A stretch of 51,720 bases of DNA, from contig JACNLA010000040.1 in assembly GCA_014381745.1 (NCBI GenBank), positions 1 to 51,720 of the forward strand, in the 5' to 3' direction. The notes beneath the pieces are model-generated. The model was not told the DNA's origin. It did not search any database and saw only the letters and a program-made list of their open reading frames with translations. Positions within the stretch are counted from its first letter, which is position 1. Every line of letters starts with the position of its first letter. Positions 24,518-32,126 of the stretch are shown piece by piece. Position numbers and translations under genes: made by a program. This stretch comes from Actinomycetota bacterium. GTDB taxonomy: Bacteria; Actinomycetota; Acidimicrobiia; Acidimicrobiales; MedAcidi-G1.

Positions 24518-24817
24518 ATGCCAGCAAAGCTTGTCACCATCTACTGGCGCGACATTCCGGCTCAGGTAACCGCCCAGGCCGGGAGACACCGCGAGAAGGC
24601 CCTCCTGGACGCCAGGTTCCAGCACGCCATCGACAGGGCGGCGACAGTCGCCGGACTCACCGGAACCGACGAGTACATAGCCGAGTGGCGACGCGAGACA
24701 TCTGGCTGTGGAACCGACATGGCAGCCGCGGTAGCCGCCGAGGCAGCCAGAATCAACAAGGCGTTTCCGGCTGAGAGGCTCGAGAGGCTCGTAGGGTCCG
24801 GCGGACTCGAGAACTAG
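24518..24817 (+). CDS. Small PF13769-type protein (so-called virulence factor family)
   Basis: A 99-residue protein resembling the Pfam family named Virulence_fact: VTIYWRDIPAQVTAQAGRHR at the start, FQHAIDRAATVAGLTGTDEYIAEWRR in the middle, and an alanine-rich tail. The family name comes from an unrelated report and says nothing about its role here. It lies four bases after the DUF1638 gene and 51 before the THF methyltransferase gene, so it belongs to the corrinoid operon. A small accessory or assembly role is the natural guess. Function unknown. Confidence 0.75.
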   Translation: MPAKLVTIYWRDIPAQVTAQAGRHREKALLDARFQHAIDRAATVAGLTGTDEYIAEWRRETSGCGTDMAAAVAAEAARINKAFPAERLERLVGSGGLEN

Positions 24818-24868
24818 ACCACAGAAGCGTCGCGGGCCAGAGCCCACGAACCCCGTAGGAGAAACAAG

Positions 24869-25762
24869 ATGACCGAGACCGTATTGAGCTCAGCCAGCCG
24901 GGAGGTGGCGATTGGCTTTGGGCGACCGTTCGTGATGATCGGGGAACGCATCAACCCGACCGGCCGCAAGCTTCTCGCCGAAGAGATGAAGAACGGCGAC
25001 TTCAGCCGGGTCGAGGCCGATGCGATAGCCCAGGTCGAGGCAGGGGCACAGATGCTGGATGTGAACGCGGGCATCCCGCTCGCCGACGAGCCGGCGCTCC
25101 TGGCGCGGGCGATCACCCTCGTGCAGTCGGTGACCGACGTACCGATCTCGATCGACTCCTCGATAATCGAGGCCCTCGAGGCCGGGCTTGCCGTCTACGA
25201 GGGCAAGCCCCTGGTCAACTCGGTCACCGGTGAGGACGAAGTTCTGGAGCGGGTGCTGCCCCTCGTGGCCAGGCACGGCGCTGCCGTCGTGGCCATCTCA
25301 AACGACGACACCGGAATCTCTGAGGACCCTGATGTGAGGTTCGAGGTAGCGGCCAAGATCGTCCATCGGGCCGCAGACCACGGCATCGCCGCATCCGATG
25401 TGGTCGTCGACCCCCTGGTGATGCCGATCGGCGCCATGGGCACAGCCGGCCAACAGGTCTTCGCCCTGGTACGACGCCTCCGTGAGGAGCTCAAGGTCAA
25501 CACCACCTGTGGAGCGTCCAACGTCAGCTTCGGCCTGCCGAACCGCCATGCGGTTACCGGCACCTTCCTCTCGATGGCGATAGCCCACGGCATGACCTCG
25601 GCCATCATGAACCCCCTCCACGCCGAGGTGATGACCGCTGTATTGGCGGCCGATGTACTGGCGGGGCATGACGCCGACTGCGCCAGGTGGATCCGCATCA
25701 ACCGGGACCCCGATGCCCCGGTCCGCGAGCGTCGCGGTGGTCGACGCCGCCCACAGGCCTGA
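24869..25762 (+). CDS. Methyltetrahydrofolate:corrinoid protein methyltransferase (MtgA-like)
   Basis: A 297-residue pterin-binding TIM-barrel methyltransferase of the MtgA/AcsE/MetH-domain type. The start block FVMIGERINPTGRK, MLDVNAGIPLADE, PISIDSS and KPLVNSVTGED are characteristic, as is TTCGASNVSFGLPNR, whose Asn binds the pterin. It transfers the methyl group from the methylated corrinoid protein to tetrahydrofolate, or in reverse. The C-terminus is basic (RERRGGRRRPQA). In Desulfitobacterium and related anaerobes MtgA, MtgB and MtgC demethylate glycine betaine; the same three functions are all in this operon. It follows the PF13769 gene by 51 bases. Confidence 0.9.
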   Translation: MTETVLSSASREVAIGFGRPFVMIGERINPTGRKLLAEEMKNGDFSRVEADAIAQVEAGAQMLDVNAGIPLADEPALLARAITLVQSVTDVPISIDSSIIEALEAGLAVYEGKPLVNSVTGEDEVLERVLPLVARHGAAVVAISNDDTGISEDPDVRFEVAAKIVHRAADHGIAASDVVVDPLVMPIGAMGTAGQQVFALVRRLREELKVNTTCGASNVSFGLPNRHAVTGTFLSMAIAHGMTSAIMNPLHAEVMTAVLAADVLAGHDADCARWIRINRDPDAPVRERRGGRRRPQA

Positions 25763-25772
25763 TTCGGACCAG

Positions 25773-27806
25773 ATGGCCGAGCACGCCGATGACCACCTGG
25801 TGGTCTTCACACCGTCCGGCCTGAGGGGACGCTTCCAGGCTGGAACGAAGGTGTTGGACGCTGCCCGACAGCTCGGTGTCGACCTCGACTCTGTGTGTGG
25901 TGGCCGCGGTATCTGCGGTCGCTGTCAGGTCGAGCCCACCTTCGGCGAGTTCGCCAAGCACGGCATCACGTCTGACGCCACCCATGTGTCACCGCCGGGT
26001 TCGATGGAGGACGGGTACCACGGCCGCAGGCCACTGCCCAGCGGCAACCGCCTGGGTTGCGCCACCGAGATCTGCGGCGACCTTGTCGTAGACGTTCCTG
26101 CCGCCAGCCAGGTCCACCGCCAGGTCATCAGGAAAGAGGTCGACCTGGGTGACGTTCAGCTCGACCCGGTGCTGGTCCTGCGCCTGGTTCCGGTGCCAGA
26201 CGCACCTGACGGTTCCGCCGCGTGGCTTGTCGACTCGCTGGCCGAGCAGTGGGGCCTTACCGAACTGGATGTAGATGACCGCGTAGCCGAACACCTCCAG
26301 CGTGCCCTGGCGGCCGGTTCAGACACCGTGACCGCGGCCGTTCGCGACGAGAGATGCATCGTCGCCGTCTGGCCGGGCCTTCGAGACCGTTCCCTCGGTG
26401 TGGCGATCGATGTGGGTTCGACCACCATCGCCGGGCACCTCTGCGATCTCGGCACGGGCGAGGTCCTGGCCACCGGAGGGGCAATGAACCCCCAGATCAG
26501 GTTCGGCGAGGACCTCATGAGCCGGGTCTCATACGTGATGATGAATCCGGGAGGCGAAAAGGACCTGACCGCAGCCGTCCGTGACGCACTCGACTCGCTT
26601 CTCGGGGAACTGTGTGAGGCAGCAGGGGCTACCCGCGACGAGATAATGGAGTTGGTCCTTGTCGGGAATCCGATCATGCACCACCTGTTCCTCGGTTATG
26701 ACCCGACGCCGCTGGGAACAGCACCTTTCACCCTTGCCACAGACGAGGCGGTAGAGGTCTCAGCCACAGACCTGGACCTTGCGACGCACCCGGCCGCCCG
26801 GGTGCACGTGCTTCCCTGCATTGCCGGCCACGTGGGAGCCGACACCGCAGCGGTGATCCTCGCAACACGCCCCGACGTGCAGCCGGGAGTGCAGTTGGTG
26901 GTGGATGTGGGCACCAATGCCGAGATCGTCCTCTCCGGAAACGGCCGCATCCTCGCTGCCTCGAGCCCGACCGGCCCGGCATTTGAGGGCGCCCAGGTCA
27001 GCTCCGGGCAGCGGGCCACGCCGGGAGCCATCGAACGGGTCCGGATAGACGCCGACTCCGGGGAACCACGGTTCAGGGTGATCGGCAGCGACATCTGGTC
27101 TGACGAGCCGGACTTCGACGAGGCCGTGGCCGCCACCGGAATCACCGGCATCTGCGGCTCGGGAATCATCGAGGTGATAGCAGAACTGTGGCTTGCAGGG
27201 CTGATGAACTCTGACGGCGTAATCGGTGGCGCCGGCACCAGGCCCTCTGAACGCGTGGTCGCCGAAGAACGCACGTTCTCCTATCTCCTGCACGACCCGG
27301 GGACCGACGACGGGTCGCGGATACTCGTAACCCAAAACGACATCCGTGCCATCCAGTTGGCGAAATCTGCTCTCTACGCGGGTATCAGGTTGCTCATGGA
27401 CCACCTTGGTGTCGACCGGGTCGACCGGATTGGGCTGGCTGGGGCGTTCGGCAGCCACATCGACACGGTTCGGGCGACTGTCCTTGGGTTGATCCCGGAC
27501 TGTGATCCAGACGAGGTCACCTCGGTCGGCAATGCCGCCGGAGCCGGAGCAGCGATGGCGCTTCTGTCGGGAGCCTCCAGAGCAGAGATCCAGGACGTCG
27601 TCAGGAGAATCGAGAAGGTCGAGACGGCCCTCGAGCCCTCCTTTCAGGCGCACTTTGTCGACGCCATGGCAATCCCCCACCGCACAGCCGAGTACCCGGG
27701 ACTGTCCACCAGAATCACGCTTCCAACACGCCCCGACCCAGCAGCCGGCGGCGACCGGCGCGAGCGCCGTCGCCGAATGGCGACACGAGGCAAGGAGAGG
27801 CAATGA
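25773..27806 (+). CDS. Corrinoid activation protein (RACo-type ATPase with [2Fe-2S] domain)
   Basis: A 677-residue reductive activator of corrinoid proteins. Residues 8-100 are a plant-type ferredoxin domain with CGGRGICGRC (Cys42, 48, 51) and a fourth Cys in LGCATEICGD. The middle and C-terminal parts are an ASKHA-fold ATPase (GVAIDVGSTTIAGHL, LVLVGNPIMHHLFLG, QLVVDVGTNAEIVL, GICGSGIIEVIAEL, GLAGAFGSHID), matching the DUF4445/RACo group. It returns inactive Co(II) corrinoid to Co(I) at the cost of ATP, which any corrinoid methyltransferase needs, and more so under oxygen. The ATG at 25773 sits ten bases after the previous stop. Its stop overlaps the MttB-family start by four bases. Confidence 0.92.
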   Translation: MAEHADDHLVVFTPSGLRGRFQAGTKVLDAARQLGVDLDSVCGGRGICGRCQVEPTFGEFAKHGITSDATHVSPPGSMEDGYHGRRPLPSGNRLGCATEICGDLVVDVPAASQVHRQVIRKEVDLGDVQLDPVLVLRLVPVPDAPDGSAAWLVDSLAEQWGLTELDVDDRVAEHLQRALAAGSDTVTAAVRDERCIVAVWPGLRDRSLGVAIDVGSTTIAGHLCDLGTGEVLATGGAMNPQIRFGEDLMSRVSYVMMNPGGEKDLTAAVRDALDSLLGELCEAAGATRDEIMELVLVGNPIMHHLFLGYDPTPLGTAPFTLATDEAVEVSATDLDLATHPAARVHVLPCIAGHVGADTAAVILATRPDVQPGVQLVVDVGTNAEIVLSGNGRILAASSPTGPAFEGAQVSSGQRATPGAIERVRIDADSGEPRFRVIGSDIWSDEPDFDEAVAATGITGICGSGIIEVIAELWLAGLMNSDGVIGGAGTRPSERVVAEERTFSYLLHDPGTDDGSRILVTQNDIRAIQLAKSALYAGIRLLMDHLGVDRVDRIGLAGAFGSHIDTVRATVLGLIPDCDPDEVTSVGNAAGAGAAMALLSGASRAEIQDVVRRIEKVETALEPSFQAHFVDAMAIPHRTAEYPGLSTRITLPTRPDPAAGGDRRERRRRMATRGKERQ

Positions 27807-29344
27807 GCCATGAACCCAGGGGTCGCCGCAGCGGTGGCCGCGCAGCACGACAGGCCGAGAGGTCCTCTCCCTCCACCGAGGTTCAGCCCTTCCTCACGAG
27901 ATCCATCGCTCCGGTCGAAATCGTCTCCACCGAAGGTCTGGAACTGATCGAGCACAACGCAGACACCATCCTTCAAGAGGTTGGAATCGACTTTCGGGAC
28001 TACCCGGCGGCGCTGACGCTGCTGGGCGATGCCGGAGCCGACGTTGACGGCGAGCGGGTCAGGTTCCCACGCGGTATGTGTCGTGAGATCGTCATGGCGA
28101 CGGCACCTGCGACCTACACGCATCATGCGCGCAACCCTTCACGCAGCGTCCAGGTGGGTGGCGACGCCACGGTGTTCGTACCGGCATACGGCTCGCCGTT
28201 CGTGTTCGACATGGACGAGGGCCGTCGCTACGCGACCATCGGTGACTTTGTGAACTTCGTGAAGTTGGCCCAGGCCAGCCCACACATGCACCTCTCGGGC
28301 GGCACGGTGGTTGAGCCGGTCGACATACCCGTGTCAAAACGTCACCTGGACATGGTCTATTCACATCTCAGGTACGGCGACAAGCCCTTCATGGGCTCGG
28401 TGACAGAGGCCGAACGAGCCCAGGACTCGATCGACATGGCAGGGCTGGTGTTCGGAGCGGAGTTCGTGGCGAACAACACGGTCATGACCAGCCTCATCAA
28501 CGCGTCCTCGCCGATGGCGTGGGACGCCACGATGCTCGGAGCAGCAGAGACCTACGCCCGTTCAATGCAGGCCACCATGATCAGCCCGTTCATTCTGGCC
28601 GGGGCGATGGCACCGGTGACCGTGGCCGGGGTGGCAACCCAGACCCTGGCCGAAGCCCTAGCTGGGATGACGTTCGTGCAGTTGGTCAACCCGGGAGCCC
28701 CCGTTGTGTTCGGGTCGTTCGCCAGCTCCATGTCGATGCAGACCGGTGCGCCCACGTTCGGCACGCCCGAACCTGCCCTGGTGTTGTACACGGTCGGCGC
28801 CCTGGCCCGACGGCTTGGGGTGCCCTTCCGATCCGGCGGCAACCTGTGTGCCTCGAAGATCCCCGATGCCCAGGCAGCGGCCGAGAGCATGGCAACCTTC
28901 ATTCCGGCGCTGATGGGTGGAGTGAACTTCATGCTCCACTCGGCCGGCTGGTTGGAGGGTGGCCTGGCGATGGGCTACGAGAAGTTTGTCATTGACGCCG
29001 ACCAGTGCGGCCTCGCAGGCAAGTTGGTCAAGGGAGTTGACCTTTCCGAGAACGGTCAGGCGATGGATGCGATTCGCGATGTCGGCCCCGGCCAGCACTT
29101 CCTCGGCACGGCACACACCCTTGCCAACTTCGAGACCGCCTTCGCCCGCTCCGAGGTCGCCAACAACGACTCCTTTGAGCAGTGGGAGGAGGACGGCAGC
29201 CTGGATGCCGCTCAGCGGGCCAACGGAATCTGGAAGCAGATGCTCGCCGACTACGAGGCCCCGGACCTTGACGAAGCGGCCGACGAGGCCATGTTGGACT
29301 TCATGGCGCGCCGGAAGGAAGAGCTGCCTGACACCTTCGGGTAG
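27803..29344 (+). CDS. MttB-family methyltransferase without pyrrolysine, probably glycine betaine:corrinoid
   Basis: A 513-residue member of the trimethylamine methyltransferase superfamily (COG5598). Family blocks include LELIEHNADTILQEVGIDF, TYTHHARNPSRSVQVGG, LHLSGGTVVEP-like segment near 160, and GVNFMLHSAGWLEGGL. There is no in-frame stop anywhere in the gene, so it is a non-pyrrolysine member. Such members act on quaternary amines: glycine betaine (MtgB), carnitine, proline betaine or gamma-butyrobetaine. Glycine betaine is preferred here because the carnitine genes end at it and the window encodes dimethylglycine oxidation. AAGGAGAGG precedes the ATG, which overlaps the previous stop by four bases. 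The N-terminal 30 residues are basic and low in complexity. Confidence 0.88.
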   Translation: MSHEPRGRRSGGRAARQAERSSPSTEVQPFLTRSIAPVEIVSTEGLELIEHNADTILQEVGIDFRDYPAALTLLGDAGADVDGERVRFPRGMCREIVMATAPATYTHHARNPSRSVQVGGDATVFVPAYGSPFVFDMDEGRRYATIGDFVNFVKLAQASPHMHLSGGTVVEPVDIPVSKRHLDMVYSHLRYGDKPFMGSVTEAERAQDSIDMAGLVFGAEFVANNTVMTSLINASSPMAWDATMLGAAETYARSMQATMISPFILAGAMAPVTVAGVATQTLAEALAGMTFVQLVNPGAPVVFGSFASSMSMQTGAPTFGTPEPALVLYTVGALARRLGVPFRSGGNLCASKIPDAQAAAESMATFIPALMGGVNFMLHSAGWLEGGLAMGYEKFVIDADQCGLAGKLVKGVDLSENGQAMDAIRDVGPGQHFLGTAHTLANFETAFARSEVANNDSFEQWEEDGSLDAAQRANGIWKQMLADYEAPDLDEAADEAMLDFMARRKEELPDTFG

Positions 29345-29376
29345 CCACACAGCACGGTTCCCCCGCCGCCAGCATG

Positions 29377-29413
29377 ATCCCACATCGTGAAAACCTGTCC
29401 CGAAGTGTGGGCA
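29377..29413. promoter_or_regulatory. Tandem operator-like sites between the MttB-family gene and fhs
   Basis: ATCCCACATCGTGAAAA at 29377-29393 matches the perfect palindrome in 13 of 17 positions, and GTCCCGAAGTGTGGGCA at 29397-29413 in 12 of 17. Their starts are 20 bases apart. They lie in a 136-base gap and end 67 bases before the fhs ATG, so fhs-metF probably has its own promoter under the same regulator as the corrinoid operon. Confidence 0.6.
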
Positions 29414-29480
29414 ATGCCAGGTCACCAGAAGATAGGATCCCGCCACCCGAATACCCCTGAAAATAGAAGGTGAGAGGACA

Positions 29481-31178
29481 ATGACGTTCCCCTCCGATCT
29501 GGAAATTGCCCGCAACGCCGACCTGCTCCCACTGAGCGAGATCGCCGAGAGTGCCGGTATCCCGTCCGAGCACCTCGAGCCCTACGGCGACGGCGCAGCC
29601 AAGATCAAATTGGGTGCCATCGAGGCAATGGCAGATCGACCCCGCGCCAAGTACGTGGTCATCTCGGCAATCACGCCGACCCCACTGGGCGAGGGAAAGA
29701 CCACAACCACCGTGGGCCTGGGCCAGGGTTTCTCACATATCGACAAGGCGGCCACGATCGCCATCCGACAACCCTCCATGGGTCCGACGTTTGGGATCAA
29801 GGGCGGAGCGGCCGGAGGCGGGTACAGCCAGGTCGTTCCCATGGAGTTGTTCAACCTGCACCTGACCGGCGACATGCACGCTGTCACGGCTGCCCACAAC
29901 ATGTGCTCGGCGATGCTCGACGCCCACCTGTTCCACGGCAACGACCTGGACCTGAACCCACACAGCATCACGTGGAGGCGGGTGCTCGACATCAACGAAC
30001 GGGCGCTGCGCCACGTGGTGGTCGGCCTTGGCGGACGTCTCGACGGAGTGCCCCGCGAGACCGGGTTCGACATCACCGCCGCATCTGAGGTCATGGCCGC
30101 ACTTGCCCTGTGCACGTCGCTTGCCGACCTGAGGGCCCGAATGGGGCGCATCGTCGTCGGCTACGACACGGGTGGCACCCCGGTGACGGCCGACGACCTC
30201 CAGGTGGCCGGCGCCATGACCGTGATCCTGAAAGAAGCCATCAAGCCGAACCTCATGCAGACCCTCGAGGGCACCCCGGCGCTCGTTCACTGCGGGCCGT
30301 TCGGAAACATCGCGACGGGCAACTCGTCGATCATCGCCGACCAGATCGGTATCCACACCGGCGACTACCTCCTCACCGAGGCCGGCTTCGGTGCCGACAT
30401 GGGTGCCGAGAGGTTCTTCAACATCAAGTGCCGGATCTCCGGCATTGCCCCCGACGCAGCCGTGCTGGTCGCAACCGTGCGGGGCCTCAAGGCGCACTCC
30501 GGAAACCACAGGATCATCGCCGGCAGACCCCTCCCCGAGGCACTGCTCGCGGAGAACCCCGACGAGGTGCACCAGGGGGGCGACAACCTCCGCAAGCAAC
30601 TCCAGAACATGGCTGTGCACGGCGTGTCCCCAGTAGTGGCCATCAACGTCTTCCCCGGCGACCATGACGCGGACATCGCCGCCATCCACGAAATAGCTGC
30701 CGAGTATGGCGCCAGGGCCGCCGTTACGACGCACTTCGCCGATGGAGGTGCAGGTGCCGCCGACCTGGCGGCCGCAGTCGCCGAGGCGTGTGACGAGCCG
30801 AGCGACTTCAAGGTCCTCTACCCCGACGAGATGGGCCTCCGCGACAAGATACGAGTCGTCGCGGACAAGATCTACGGCGCCGACGGCGTCGACTTCTCGG
30901 CCCAGGCCGACAAGCAGATCGACACCTACGAGGCGAACGGGTTCGGCGACCTGCCGGTCTGCATAGCCAAGACCCACCTGTCCATCTCATCTGATCCGGC
31001 CCTCAAGGGAGCACCCACCGGCTGGAGGCTTCCGGTTAGAGAGGTGCGTGCCAGCATCGGTGCCGGGTTCATCTACCCCATCTGTGGCGACATGCGAACC
31101 ATGCCCGGGCTCGGAAAGACCCCCGCTGCAGCCAGCATCGACATCGACGAAAACGGCGAGATCGTAGGCCTCAGTTGA
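29481..31178 (+). CDS. fhs: Formate-tetrahydrofolate ligase
   Basis: A 565-residue enzyme interconverting formate plus THF plus ATP with 10-formyl-THF. The length is near the family norm of about 556. Clear motifs: ITPTPLGEGKTTTTVGLGQG (P-loop), QPSMGPTFGIKGGAAGGGYSQV, the HAVTAAHN block, and the C-terminal FIYPICGDMRTMPGLGK. GAGAGG stands just before the ATG. In a pathway that oxidises methyl groups it would run toward formate and ATP, supplying the formate dehydrogenase at 439-4971. FolD, which links methylene-THF to formyl-THF, is not in the window. Confidence 0.96.
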   Translation: MTFPSDLEIARNADLLPLSEIAESAGIPSEHLEPYGDGAAKIKLGAIEAMADRPRAKYVVISAITPTPLGEGKTTTTVGLGQGFSHIDKAATIAIRQPSMGPTFGIKGGAAGGGYSQVVPMELFNLHLTGDMHAVTAAHNMCSAMLDAHLFHGNDLDLNPHSITWRRVLDINERALRHVVVGLGGRLDGVPRETGFDITAASEVMAALALCTSLADLRARMGRIVVGYDTGGTPVTADDLQVAGAMTVILKEAIKPNLMQTLEGTPALVHCGPFGNIATGNSSIIADQIGIHTGDYLLTEAGFGADMGAERFFNIKCRISGIAPDAAVLVATVRGLKAHSGNHRIIAGRPLPEALLAENPDEVHQGGDNLRKQLQNMAVHGVSPVVAINVFPGDHDADIAAIHEIAAEYGARAAVTTHFADGGAGAADLAAAVAEACDEPSDFKVLYPDEMGLRDKIRVVADKIYGADGVDFSAQADKQIDTYEANGFGDLPVCIAKTHLSISSDPALKGAPTGWRLPVREVRASIGAGFIYPICGDMRTMPGLGKTPAAASIDIDENGEIVGLS

Positions 31179-32089
31179 CGTCCGCAGTCAACACCCCCTC
31201 GGAAGCTCCCAGGGAACCGAAGCGGCGCCGACCAATCCTGGCTCGAGGCGACCGTGACGTCCATCGGCGCCTGCTGGAGGGAATGACCTTCGAATTGATT
31301 CCCCTCAAGAACCTGGAGGACCAGATCAGGTTCATTCCGGCCGGTGCCACCGTCTCGATGACCTGCTCGCCTGCCAAGACGATCGAAGACACCCTGGACC
31401 TGTGCGAGCGGTTGGGCAACTACGGGCTCCCGACCATTCCCCACCTTGCTGCCCGCATGGTCGAAGGCGAGGCACACGTCGACCAGATCGTCCACCGCAT
31501 CGCCGGACTGGGAATTAGGAAGGTGTTCGTTATCGGTGGCGACGCCGAGCCGCACGGACCGTTCACCGATGCCGCAGGCTTTCTCCGCTCCTTTCTGAAC
31601 CGAAAGCCTGACATCGACGTTGTCGGCATCGGGTCCTATCCCGACGGCCACGGGGCCATTCCCGAAGAAACCCTCGTTGCAGCCCTACTCGAGAAGCAGA
31701 CGCTCATCGCCGAGGCAGGCCTCGAGGGATACATGTCCACCCAGATGTGCTTTGACCCACGCAGGATCGCCGACTGGCTGGAGGAGCGACGCGGCGCCGG
31801 CGTGACCCTTCCATGCCATCTGGGAGTACCCGGCGCGGTTGACCGGACAAGGCTCCTGACAATCTCCCTTCGCCTCGGCATAGGCCACTCGGCCCGGTAC
31901 CTCAAGAAGAACCACACATCGGTCATCCGACTCCTCTCACCGGGCGGGTACAACCCCAACAAGCTGATCGCCCCTCTGTCCAAGAGGGCCACGGAACTCG
32001 ACATCACCGGCATCCACTGCTTCACCTTCAACGCCGTCGACACCACCGAGGACTGGCGCCAAAAATCCCTCAAGGGCCTATTGCGCTGA
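31175..32089 (+). CDS. metF: Methylenetetrahydrofolate reductase
   Basis: A 304-residue flavin TIM-barrel reductase interconverting methylene-THF and methyl-THF. The core begins at MTFELIP, where the Glu matches the catalytic Glu of FEFFPP in E. coli MetF. VFVIGGDAEPHG keeps the Asp-containing loop, and FDPRRIADWLEE and HLGVPG follow. The TTG at 31175 overlaps the fhs stop (TTGA), implying translational coupling; an ATG at 31283 with GGAGG close upstream would give a shorter form. It is rather divergent from housekeeping MetF. With the methyl-THF made at 24869 it would run in the oxidative direction to methylene-THF. It lacks a C-terminal regulatory domain. Confidence 0.85.
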   Translation: MTSAVNTPSEAPREPKRRRPILARGDRDVHRRLLEGMTFELIPLKNLEDQIRFIPAGATVSMTCSPAKTIEDTLDLCERLGNYGLPTIPHLAARMVEGEAHVDQIVHRIAGLGIRKVFVIGGDAEPHGPFTDAAGFLRSFLNRKPDIDVVGIGSYPDGHGAIPEETLVAALLEKQTLIAEAGLEGYMSTQMCFDPRRIADWLEERRGAGVTLPCHLGVPGAVDRTRLLTISLRLGIGHSARYLKKNHTSVIRLLSPGGYNPNKLIAPLSKRATELDITGIHCFTFNAVDTTEDWRQKSLKGLLR

Positions 32090-32126
32090 GAATCCCGGCC
32101 GGATTGAAGCCTGAGCACCGGTTCGG

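Noticed and set aside
27803-29344. Pyrrolysine (amber) codon expected for trimethylamine-type MttB
   Set aside because: The 513-codon frame has no internal stop, so this is a non-pyrrolysine member.
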